Assembly: GCA_900095095.1 (NCBI GenBank)
Contig: FMBT01000289.1
Location: forward strand, 1 to 64,000
Origin: Fragilariopsis cylindrus CCMP1102
Lineage: Eukaryota > Bacillariophyta > Bacillariophyceae > Bacillariales > Bacillariaceae
Reading direction: 5' to 3'
DNA: 64,000 nucleotides
In this document: positions 11,308 through 20,798 of the stretch, piece by piece
Layout: each line of letters begins with the position of its first letter
Position numbering within the stretch: position 1 is the stretch's first letter
Program-made: the position numbers and the translations under genes
Notes under the pieces: model-generated
Database searches by the model: none
What the model was told of the DNA's origin: nothing
The model's input: only the letters and a program-made list of their open reading frames with translations

Positions 11308-14182
11308 TTAACAATCATTGTATTTACTGCATGTTTCCTTACACCAATATTCACTAACTTTCTTACCTTTTTTCTTTTTTCTACAACGTTTTTTTGTTTT
11401 TCTTTCACCAACCCATTCACAATTTTTTCTCTTTCTCTTATTATATTTGATTCTCTTTCTCTTTTTTAATTCGAAATCATCACGATCAGCACAATTATTG
11501 GTGGCAGTACTATCATTTAATTCTGGTGGTACTGTTGGTGAAAGCTGTGTGTATTGTACAATTGCAATTAGATCCAAAAATAAATTAGTAAAGAGAACAA
11601 AATAAGATAAAAATAAATCCATAACATTCATTTTTTATAGAAGAAGAAAAGGAGTTAGCTGGTGGTGGTCAATGATATATATATATGTACATATCCATAT
11701 CCATAAACGTACCGTTGGTCGTGGTGTTGGTTGTGGTGTTGGTTGTGGTGTCGGTTGTGGTGTCGGTTGTGGCGTTGGGCGTGGCGTTGGGCGTGGCGTT
11801 GGGCGTGGCGTTGGTCGTGGCGTTGGTCGTGGCGTTGGTCGTGGCGTTGGTCCACCGAATCGTGTTATTGCAATAGTTGCATCATCATTATTAGCTGATC
11901 TTGCTATATATTTGATTTCAATTGATATCTCAGAATCACCACCCCAATTATTGAATGTGAATATATCATTAGGATCACATAATTCGCCCATGCTGAATGA
12001 CGGTGCATACTCTACCGGCGAACCTTGCTTTGCAATAATTGTTATACAATCTATACTGCCTTGTGTTTGAGAATTAAAATCTTTTGCACGATTATATCCA
12101 ATATAACAATCTGTATCGGAATTTTCTTGAAACAATCGTAGTACAACAATTTTACCGTTGGTAGAACCAGATGTATTATAATCAACTATACCATTCATAG
12201 TATATGTCCTTGTTGGTGGCGAATTACTAGCCATAGGATTGTAATATGCCTTTTGATTTTTATACCAATCTACTTGATAATTTTTTGCGCTGTAATATTT
12301 TTGTAAGTAGGATGAAATACATCAGAAATATCAAAAAGACGTTGTGTGCGTGTGTGTGAGAGAGAGAAAGAGAAGAAGAAGAAAGAACCTGGAGATAAAG
12401 GGATATACTGTAATAGATGTATGAAATCTGTAATTACTGTACTTACGCGTTATAACACATTTTTGGGTACGTAAATTGGTTATATGAATATCCCATCATT
12501 CCAGATTTATCTTCATAATCTTTTTCGAAACCAGGTGTACCAGAATGTCCAAAATTCATACTATGACCTTTTTCATAATATCATACAATGTAATATAATA
12601 TAGAATAATAAAGAATGAAGAGAAATGAAATTGGGATTGAAATTGAAACAAATTAAAAGTGTTAGATCGAACAGTGCAGGTGTAAATATGCAATAAAGTA
12701 CAATACAATTCAATACAAAGACGTACCAATTTCATGTTGTAATGCAGATAAACGTGCACACCATTGATTATTATAGAATGATTCTATACCATTAACGTAC
12801 GCATATGCAACCCAGTTTCCTGTATAGCCTATTGGATATTAACATCGACAAACAAACAAATTAAAAGTAAAGAAAGAAAAGTGAGAAGGATCAAAATTAG
12901 ACTATGACGAGGAAAAAAGCATCAGTTACTGTTACATACCAGGTAAACAATATATGATCAAACCATATTGTTCTTTTGGACCATATTTTCTACTGAATTC
13001 AGTCCGCGCTTCTGCTTCAATATTCCTTTCATTTCCTCTTTTTGTTTTGGAGTTATAATTTGGAGTTATATCTACTGTGATTTCAAAAATATCCTGTGAA
13101 TCATTTGTGGCATTAATACGAAATTGATTATGAGTACATGATTTCATTTGAGCACTTAGAGAATTGGTACCACCATTACTACCATTTAAACCAGTAAATA
13201 CAATTTGACGCATTGTATCTTTATTATACATTGGTACATTATTATTGCCGGCTTTTATAATAACAACAGCAACTGGTATGTCACCTGTTTGCTTTGCTAA
13301 AATACGTGATCGTCGTAAACGTCGTGAACGTAAAACAATGTCTTCTTGATCTTCATCTTCATCTGTATTGCCAGAACCATCTTCTAACGAAGACTCATCA
13401 TCGGCAATAACAACATCATTTCTTACCTCAACGATGGCCGTTGACGGAACAAATAATCTTGTCATAATCATGTTACTACTGCTACTACTACTACTCGTGG
13501 TACTCGTAGTAATCGGAGGATCGTTATCTTCATCTTCTAAGTATCCTTCACTTATCATCATTGTAGATTCACCTGACATTGCACCCAAATCAGTAAAATA
13601 CTTAGAGTCTAGTCCTACTCCTTGAATATCTAACATCATTGTTGTATCTTCGGTAATAATTTTCTTTTCCTTTCTCTTTTTCTTCCTCCTTATCTTTCCC
13701 TTCACCTTCGCCGCCGGTAACAATTCTCTTTCTCTTCCGTCTCCTTCTCTCATTTCTTCGTCGTCTTCATCTTCATCATCATCGTCAATCTCGACTTCAA
13801 TTTCGATTTCAACTTCAATAGGTACAGTTAACTCACATGACCATGAAGAATCAGCACGAGCTGCGCCACCACCCACACCAGCTCCTCCGCGTTCATACTG
13901 TATATGCTTTAAAAATAATGTACAAACAGTTCCAGGACTGAGCTTTCTTCTTCTCATTCTTCTTTCTTGTTTTTGCCTTTGACGTTGACTTTGCCTACTT
14001 CTACTGCTTCCGTTATTGTCAACAGCTGCAACAGCAACAATAACGTCATTCTTCTTCCTGGTCGTTTTTGCTGTCTCCGTTTCCGTTGCAAACGAATCCG
14101 TAGCATCATCAGAGGCAGATACAGATGCAGTAAACAAGCACACCAAAAGAAGCAAGAATAAAGATTTATTTTTCATCATCAT
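11308..14182 (-). CDS. Secreted gametolysin-type (peptidase M11) metalloprotease
   Basis: A zinc protease of the gametolysin family (PF05548), probably extracellular. Five minus-strand exons, 14182-12940, 12828-12727, 12567-12447, 12289-11713 and 11544-11308, keep one frame across introns of 111, 159, 157 and 168 bases and give 759 residues. Order: signal peptide (1-24); a long basic/acidic low-complexity propeptide-like region; the catalytic part with [11 protein letters not shown] (about 446-456), the zinc-binding HExxHxxxxxH; a [11 protein letters not shown] segment matching the family's Met-turn; then a (PTPR/PTPQ)n linker and a C-terminal basic domain. The tail carries the pattern C-x15+-CEWV...RC...C-x3-C...C seen as a small Cys domain on many diatom secreted proteins. 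Intron 2 splits the zinc motif between HEI-G and H. Protease roles in wall or mating processes are known for Chlamydomonas gametolysin; the role here is unknown. The first ATG of three in a row was taken. Confidence 0.9.
11715..11850 (-). repeat. 12-bp minisatellite encoding (PTPR/Q)n linker
   Basis: About eleven copies of a 12-base unit in the fourth exon of the M11 protease gene. Third-position and CGT/TTG changes make an outer block of Gln units and inner blocks of Arg units, a gradient that suggests stepwise unit duplication. The product is a flexible, probably O-glycosylated linker. Confidence 0.9.
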
Positions 14183-14786
14183 TTTTGGTTTGGTTTGGTT
14201 TGTTTTTGTTTGGTCTGTCTTATAATGTGTGAGTGTAAGGGAGGGAGTGAATGAGGATGAATGTAAGTCTCTTCTATATAGCTAACTTGCTGTGCTGTGC
14301 TGTGCTGTGCTGTGTTGTGTTGTCACCGTGGCTAATGTAAAATGGTAGTACAATTTACCTCTTTATTCTCGTTTGCTATCGCCGACTACCATCTGTTGAT
14401 TTTTTGAAATATGTTTTTCAAACTGGAAATACGGTAGTAGCCTTTTGTATAAGCATTCTTCTTTAGTGTATATCCATACAATAAATATTATGTACAGTTA
14501 CTTCCAATGCAGGAGATCGATGTATCAGAAAAGAAGATATGAATGAGATTTAAAAGCGTTTGTATTTTTTAAATGAATTTTTTTAATGATAAGTGAACCC
14601 GAATAAAATACAGTACAGTATCACACAAAATTCTACTGTCGACAAATTCTTTACGCACGTGACGGGTCGACAAATTCTCTTTTGTGATGGGGGCGAAGAA
14701 TGTAAGTACCTTTTAAGGTTAATTAAATTGGGCATTAATGGAATATGGTACTGCTAGTAGTACAATTATTAATAATTCCTTAGCAC
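14183..14786. other. Intergenic, no gene seen
   Basis: Upstream flank of the M11 protease. A GTGCT/GTGTT 5-base repeat lies at about 14290-14322, and a CAGTACAGTA element at 14610-14619. Nothing codes convincingly. Confidence 0.6.
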
Positions 14787-15345
14787 GTGTCGCCGAAGAT
14801 TGTCGAAATCTTTACGACGTCATCAAAAACCAATGTTATATAGGCTAAAACAAAAACAATGAAAAGGCAAAAAACAAATTCTAACACCCTTGTTCTTGCT
14901 TGAGTTCGCGAAGATATCGATCTTTGATTTTGTTTTTATTTTGAATAGGATTTGAAAGTTGAAGAACAAAATGTAAGAAAGTCCCAAGATAATAGACAGA
15001 TTGAACGAAATCGGTATATCAGTATTGAAGTTTTGCCACAAAAGATAGTAAGGGCGGCAGCAGCATCAGCAGCACTGATAAGAAGAAGATACATATCAAG
15101 TCGAAGTCGAATATAAGGAAAATGAAATAATAGTCCAACGAAGGAAGCAACAAGTGTTAAAAGTGGAAAGTCAGAAAGGAAAACGAAAGCGCCAACAGAA
15201 ACAGATCCATCTACTTTTGACTGTACTACATTCGCACCGATCAATGTGATGTACCAACAACACTTTTTCCACCTACAATAGTTGCACCCACAACTAGTGA
15301 ACCAACAGGAAGATATAAAACAGATTCTATCAAATTAAATAACTT
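14787..15345 (+). pseudogene. Decayed copy 1 of a Pro/Thr/Ser-rich repeat gene with duplicated leader
   Basis: The first 160 bases (14787-14948) match 16567-16729 and share the block TATATA(G/A)GCTAAAACAAA, a common CTAACACCCTTG block and the same intron-like end, TTTTTATTTT(G/A)AATAG. Downstream, short broken frames carry KAPTETDPSTF and VPTTLFPPTIVAPTTSEPTG, that is, Pro/Thr repeats like those of diatom surface proteins, but no single frame continues across them. I read this as a degraded paralogue of the sequence at 16728-17323. No intact start codon or full frame was found. Confidence 0.45.
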
Positions 15346-15799
15346 CACAGCTATCAATAGATTTTTCACTGTGTGTAATCAACGATGGTCGTCCTTTCCT
15401 TTCCCCCTTACGCTCTGCTTTTATACAATAGGGATGATTTAACGCATCATATGTTGGTACTGGAGTCTTTCGACTTCTTTCCATAGCGTCTCGCTTTTAC
15501 AAAGTCATGCTTATTGACTTAGTCCTTCACTGCATCCACTAGAATCAAGTTTAGGAAGCCGGTTATTGGGTCTGATAAAGAAGATAACTACAGTCGTATC
15601 AGTGCAGTATAATTTAGTAGAAGTAGTTGGCATTTGAAATAGGTTATAGAGTTTTGTATAATTATTTGTTTATTTATAATTCGAATTAATCTTTATTTCA
15701 TTTCATTTCATTACAATTCATTTGGGTCAATGACAACAACAGATGACTGTTACGTTACTACAGACAATCTACTTCCCTTTCTTAGCAGGATGAAAATAT
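15346..15799. other. Intergenic, no gene seen
   Basis: A/T-rich flank between the decayed repeat gene and the 3' end of the small Cys-rich gene. A TTCAT repeat run lies at about 15698-15722. Nothing else is supported. Confidence 0.55.
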
Positions 15800-16138
15800 T
15801 TAATTGGCATCCTCACTTAGGGAATCCTCACTTAGGGAATCCTCACTTAGGGACCCCCCTTTGAAAACACATTCTTTCTCTTTTTTCACATAGTTGCATC
15901 CAGAAGCTTTTTTGCATTGTCCTTTATCAAAACGTGTACAATTAGTGGAGCAAAATGTCACAACACATACGTCCACACAAGCGGGTTTGTCTGTGCATTC
16001 CTTTTCCAATTTATCAAAAATACAACCGTTCTTTTTGCATTTCTTTTTACTAGAAGAAAGTTCAGCACATTCCTTGTCAGTAGCACCAGAGTCCACCAAA
16101 AGAAGCATAGCACCGACAAAATAAATTGATAATTTCAT
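15800..16138 (-). CDS. Small secreted Cys-rich protein, 112 aa
   Basis: Single-exon minus-strand gene. A signal peptide (about 1-20, MKLSIYFVGAMLLLVDSGAT) is followed by a compact domain with 12 cysteines in two matching halves. The first half has C-x7-C-x4-C-x7-C around KKKCKKNGCIFDKLEKEC; the second repeats this as KGQCKKASGCNYVKKEKEC. Between them lies a CVDVCVVTFCSTNC stretch. The C-terminus is three copies of SLSED encoded by a perfect 15-base tandem repeat. I do not know a function; the two-fold CKK-x2-GC repeat recurs in secreted diatom proteins. It sits alone between two decayed copies of a Pro/Ser-rich gene on the other strand. Confidence 0.8.
   Translation of the reverse strand: MKLSIYFVGAMLLLVDSGATDKECAELSSSKKKCKKNGCIFDKLEKECTDKPACVDVCVVTFCSTNCTRFDKGQCKKASGCNYVKKEKECVFKGGSLSEDSLSEDSLSEDAN
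15811..15855 (-). repeat. 15-bp unit, three copies, coding (SLSED)3
   Basis: Three in-phase copies of CCTCACTTAGGGAAT at the 3' end of the small Cys-rich gene; only the last copy differs, by two bases. Near identity points to recent duplication. Confidence 0.95.
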
Positions 16139-16566
16139 CGTTTCGTCGTGTTTGTATAGATGTAAATGTAGATGTAAATGTGAAGGACTGATTTACAAAA
16201 GGATGGAAATGATTATTATGAGTACATTGATTGTTTGAAAAAGCAATAGCATATCGGGTAATCTGAAATAACACGTAAACTGCTGTCCAAAATGAAAAAA
16301 AAAATGGCTGTGGCTCCTTTGATTTTCCATCGAATGCGTTGATTGAAAAGGTGTCAGTCGTATTGTACTATCGCTAATCTCGAACAAAAAATATTCCTAA
16401 GTGTTAATACTGTATATATATATTTTATGTCCTTATTAGTCGTCTCTCCCACTAAGATCAAGCTTCAACTTGAAGCTATCTTCAAGTGTCGCGCACGCAG
16501 TGAGACAGTGAGACAGTGAGACAGTGAGACAGTGAGACAGTGCAATCAGACGGTGGAGACCAGATT
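16139..16566. other. Intergenic upstream of small Cys-rich gene
   Basis: Promoter side of the minus-strand Cys-rich gene. Contains an ATGTAAATGTAGATGTAAATG repeat near 16158-16182, an (AT)n patch near 16414-16424 and the 8-base array at 16501-16540. No gene is seen. Confidence 0.55.
16501..16540. repeat. Five perfect TGAGACAG repeats
   Basis: Five exact tandem copies of an 8-base unit in noncoding DNA, just before the duplicated leader. Confidence 0.95.
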
Positions 16567-16727
16567 TTCGCCGAAGCTTGTTAAATTGGTTACGACATCA
16601 TATCAAAAAACAATGCTATATAAGCTAAAACAAAAACAAAGAAAAAGACAAATTCTAACACCCTTGAGTTCGGGAAGATATCGATCTCCCTAATAACCAC
16701 GGTTGATTATATTTTTATTTTAAATAG
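16567..16727 (+). repeat. Second copy of duplicated leader/intron-like segment
   Basis: Diverged duplicate of 14787-14948. Both copies share TCGCCGAAG, a TATATA(G/A)GCTAAAACAAAAACAA box with a TATA-like core, CAAATTCTAACACCCTTG, GAAGATATCGATCT and a final A/T-rich tract ending AATAG. It could be a promoter plus leader intron of the repeat gene family. Confidence 0.7.
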
Positions 16728-17323
16728 GGTGTACTAAAACAAGTACAGTTCCAAGTATTGAACCAAGCCATGTTGTTTTTAGTGGTGAACCAAGTGAAAC
16801 AATTAGTGCTGAACCGTCCATCTATATAGCAGATGCTCCAAGTGCTATCTTATCAGAGATGCCAATTGTATCTCAAAGCTTTAGACCAAGTGCAGTATCT
16901 AGTGAAAGACCAAGCACTTTACTTTAAGATGCTCCATCTGCTCTTTTAATGGATGCTCCAACTTCTCTCACATCTGATAATCCAAGTGCTCTTCCAAGTT
17001 TTGAACCAAAGGAAGGTGAAGCTTCTTGTACTGAGCCATCGTTATCATCATCAAACTTTCCATCTGCTATGTCATCTGATATTCCAAGTTTCGAACCAAA
17101 TCAAGCTATTAGTGATGGACCAAGTGAAACTATTAGTGAAGAACCATCTACCTTTTCATCTGACGCTCAATCTGCTCCATCATCTGAAACTCCAAGCGTA
17201 TCTCAGAGTCTTGCACAAATCGTCGCCGTCGCTTCTAGTAGTGATCCAATAAGTAACGTACCATCTTCTGCTGTATCTCATCAAGATACTGTAGGCAGAA
17301 TAAAAATAAAGCCTGGAAAATAA
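16728..17323 (+). pseudogene. Decayed copy 2: PSxxPS repeat protein fragment
   Basis: From the acceptor-like AG at 16726-16727 one frame runs to 17323, broken by an in-frame TAA at 16925-16927. It reads as EPSxxxSxxPS repeats, such as SGEPSETISAEPS, SDNPSALPSFEP and SDGPSETISEEPS, the Ser/Pro repeat style of diatom wall or surface proteins. No start codon or signal peptide lies ahead of it in frame. An intact 124-codon frame remains from ATG 16949. It may be a relic, or an exon of a gene whose stop is bypassed by splicing I cannot see. Confidence 0.55.
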
Positions 17324-17636
17324 TATTTCCCCTTTTCCAAGTGTGCATGCATAACCCTCCCCCAAATCAACAGTACGACGATTTTTCAAGCACGACGCAT
17401 GCATATCTTTTTTTTTTGAAGACGATCTTCTTTTTCTTCTTTTTTTTCTTCCTTCCTTCCTTCAACACTTCATCGTCATGCACACACAGTATTGATATTT
17501 AATTGGTCGTATATCAGTTTCATTCTATTATGCTTAGTGTAGTTTCACTTAGCTCCAGTTCCTCTAGCTTGCAGAACAAACTGTAGTTACACCGTCGGTA
17601 TCTCTTCTATCTTCTGATAAGGATTCTAACAATAAT
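17324..17636. other. Intergenic, short
   Basis: Contains T-rich and CTT/TTC runs near 17407-17462. Otherwise it is the 5' flank of the HA gene that follows. Nothing else is supported. Confidence 0.6.
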
Positions 17637-17807
17637 ATGAACGGCAACGACAATGTCGATGAATGGAAGGTATGGAATTGGTGTTGGGAACGTGATTACA
17701 ACAAATATCCTGTTGTTTCCTTCAATCTTAATAGGAGGAGGAGGAAGAATATCGAAGGGATGGCCAATGACCATTCGTCTAACGATGAAGATGGACGAGG
17801 CAACAGC

Positions 17808-17840
<33 letters not shown>

Positions 17841-19806
17841 AATGATAGCTTCTTTGATGATTGGGTGGAAGGAAATTGGTGTTATGAAAAAACTACTGTA
17901 GCAGCGGCAATGTCGACAGAGGCAAGAAACGAGGAATCCGTCCATCGAGATGGAAACACTAACAACGACGGTAATGATAATTTTTATGATGATTGGGTGG
18001 TAGGAAATTGGGGCTTCATAGACAACGATGACAACAAAAACAGCAGCAGCGGTGACAAATCCAGTAATAAGAAGAAACACCAACAAAATGAATGCCAGAG
18101 AACAACAAAAACAAATACTAATACCACCAGGCGTGTTATTGCGCTTGACGGCGAAAGAACAAGTAGTAATCGCGACAACGGTGATTTATCATCAACGAAG
18201 AAAAGATATCGAAGGAACACTACTAATAGGGACGACGTTACCACAACAACTAATAAGCGAAAACGTCAACATTCTATTGATTGTGCTGATGAAGAATCAG
18301 ATACCAACAATAGCGAAGAAGATGACGACGATGACGTTGACGATGACGACAGCGGAATCAATAATCAAGATGACGATGACGGTCTGAGTCCGTACGAACG
18401 GTATGTACAAGATTTCAACTACATTTCTTTTTGTTTTTCTATTTTTGTCTATAAACAAGTGAGCACATTATTATACACTCAAATTGCGATTCTTCTTCTT
18501 TTGACTACATGCTACGTGCTGTAATTTTCCACAATCCCTTATGATGCTTTATTATTATTGATTGAGTAGACTTAGACTCGCCAGTATCAAACGAAACGAA
18601 GAACGATTAAAGTCGTTAGGATTAGGAGGTGGATTCACTGCAATATCTAATCAGAACACCAAGAAGAAGAACAAAAACACGAAGAAAAGAAGGGACAGTA
18701 ACAACGATGTACGAGTACTTCGTGTCGTCACACCAAGAAAAAAATCACATCGAATTCAATATCACGAAGAACAATGGACGAATATGTATTATAATCTTGT
18801 TGAATATAATAAGATACATAAAGACTACGACTATTGCGATGATCCCGACCTTGCACAGTGGATATCTGAACAACGTCGTGATTATAGAAATGGTGAATTG
18901 CGCCCTCATCGAATCGCTGTCTTGAATTCGATTCATTTTCATTGGGATGACGGAAAGAAATGTAGCGTGCATAATAATTATAGTTGTAATGAGGAATGGA
19001 TGGGTATGTTTCAAAAACTTGTCGCCTACAAGGAGTGTTACAAACATACGAGTGTACCAAAAAAAAACGACCTAAAGCTTGGCGATTGGATTTCTTGGCA
19101 ACGACATTCCTACAGGAAAAATAGGCTACTTCCTAACCGAGTAGAGCTTTTGAATTCGATAGGGTTCGAATGGGATGGAGTTAAAGCATCGAAAGAAAGA
19201 TTTGATCAAGGATGGATGAAGATGTACCAAAAACTTGTCGCGTTTAAGGGCTGTAGCAAAACCACGATGATAATACTACCATCACATAAAGAAGATCCAC
19301 AACTCGTAGAGTGGACTTCCATGCAACGTTATTTTTACAATAACGGGATACTACCTCCTGATCGAATCGAGCTTTTGAATTCTATTGGATTCGACTGGGA
19401 GGGAAATAAAGGAGCGAAAGAATTTTGGATGAAGATGTTTCAACAACTTGTTACGTATAAGGAGCTTCACAACCATACCTTGGTACCTTCTAGTATCAAG
19501 CACACGCCAGGCCTACACTTCTCAACATGGGTTCAATCCCAACGATCCAGGAAGAGTAAACTTTCAAAAGAACGAACTGATCTTCTGAATTCTATTGACT
19601 TCGACTGGGAAGGAGTAAGAACAGGTAACGATAATAATGAATTGTGGACGAGTATGTTTGAAAGACTTATTACACCGAATTCCAGTACAGATCCTAAACT
19701 ACGATCATGGGTCGCCACGCAACGTGACCATTTCAAGAAGAATAAACTATCAAAAGAACGAATCGACAAGCTTGATTCCATCGACTTTGTTTGGACGATA
19801 CGATAA
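17637..19806 (+). CDS. Five-repeat helicase-associated (HA) domain protein with acidic DDW/GNW N-terminus
   Basis: Two exons, 17637-18400 and 18570-19806 (GTATGT donor, TAG acceptor), give 666 residues. The join restores SPYERLRLASIKRNEERLKSLGL, a segment seen before the repeats of many diatom HA proteins. Residues 1-254 are acidic and low in complexity but carry three related motifs: VDEWKVWNW, DDWVEGNW and DDWVVGNW. Five HA repeats (PF03457 type, W-x3-F/Y-xxLVxYK ... LGxWxxxQR ... RIxLLNSIxFxW) start at about 321, 396, 468, 540 and 612, a period near 72 residues; the last is shortened. HA domains are found beside bacterial helicases and in large diatom families; nucleic-acid binding is presumed, not shown. 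Basic patches and the acidic N-terminus suit a nuclear protein. No enzyme domain is visible. Confidence 0.85.
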
Positions 19807-20798
19807 TTAACGACGAACACACACATCAGTTTTCACCGGTGTTTATGTTTCTCTTTCTAACAGTATTCTACTGCTTGCATTAATATAGGTTGCTGTGGAA
19901 GGAAATCTACGAGAGGAATAACAAAAATTGTATTTGAATTTAGTCCAATTCCAATTATGTACCATACCATAATATAATACTTACTCCATACTCTAATAGC
20001 ATGTGTCTCTCTCAAGAAATGCAGGGTATTCTCTTCAATTTTGTAGCATCAAATATACTACTACTAGCTAAAAACTGACTATTTTTGTGGAATTGTAAAA
20101 TGATTGTGGTACGTACGCATCCACACGGGATACACCTCTCGCGCCAACATTCTAAAATTGAACACAATGTAATATTTATAATATGTATGTGTGTGTGTAC
20201 TTATTCTTAGTTATTTGTTCTACCGTAGTTCTTCATCTAGCTATCTTCACTCAGTACATCCTTTTATCGGAACGTTACTGCAAGAGATAATAATACCGAT
20301 CTTGCTTTACTATCTACAGTATTATGTTTTTATCTGATGCCGTTCGATAAGATTTTTCATATTTTTTGTTTGACGCTTTCATGTGTTACGTGCATTTACG
20401 GTGCATGGCTACAATTCTATTTATGCCCTCGATTAATGGTTGACTAGCTCGACTAACTCAACTCATTCGATTCTCGGTGAAATGCAGCCGTTTGAAAATG
20501 AATCGCGGTGCGCGATACTACAGGGGATGTGAATTTTCACTGATTTTCGATTTTTTTTTCAAATCGAGGATTTTTGCAAGAATGCTTGATGTGTTGTTGT
20601 ACGCAAAACACTAAGACAAAGAAGCGTCTACAATATACTGTATTGTATTGAACTGTATCATAAAACGCCTTTGTTACAAGAGCAGAGCCTTTGGGAACAG
20701 AGAATAGAACCTGCTCCCCCCACAGGAAAGCGAACGGCATCTGATCAGAGTGACGTTTATGACAGAAATCATTTCTCGTGTGAAGAAATCAAAAAAAG
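19807..20798. other. Intergenic, no gene seen
   Basis: Separates two HA genes on the same strand. A TG run lies near 20186-20198. The final part is the leader of the Myb-HA gene, which is A-rich (GAAATCAAAAAAAG before the ATG). Confidence 0.6.

Noticed and set aside
11672-12070. Plus-strand frames rich in [14 protein letters not shown]
   Set aside because: These are antisense readings of the 12-base (PTPR)n repeat in the protease gene.
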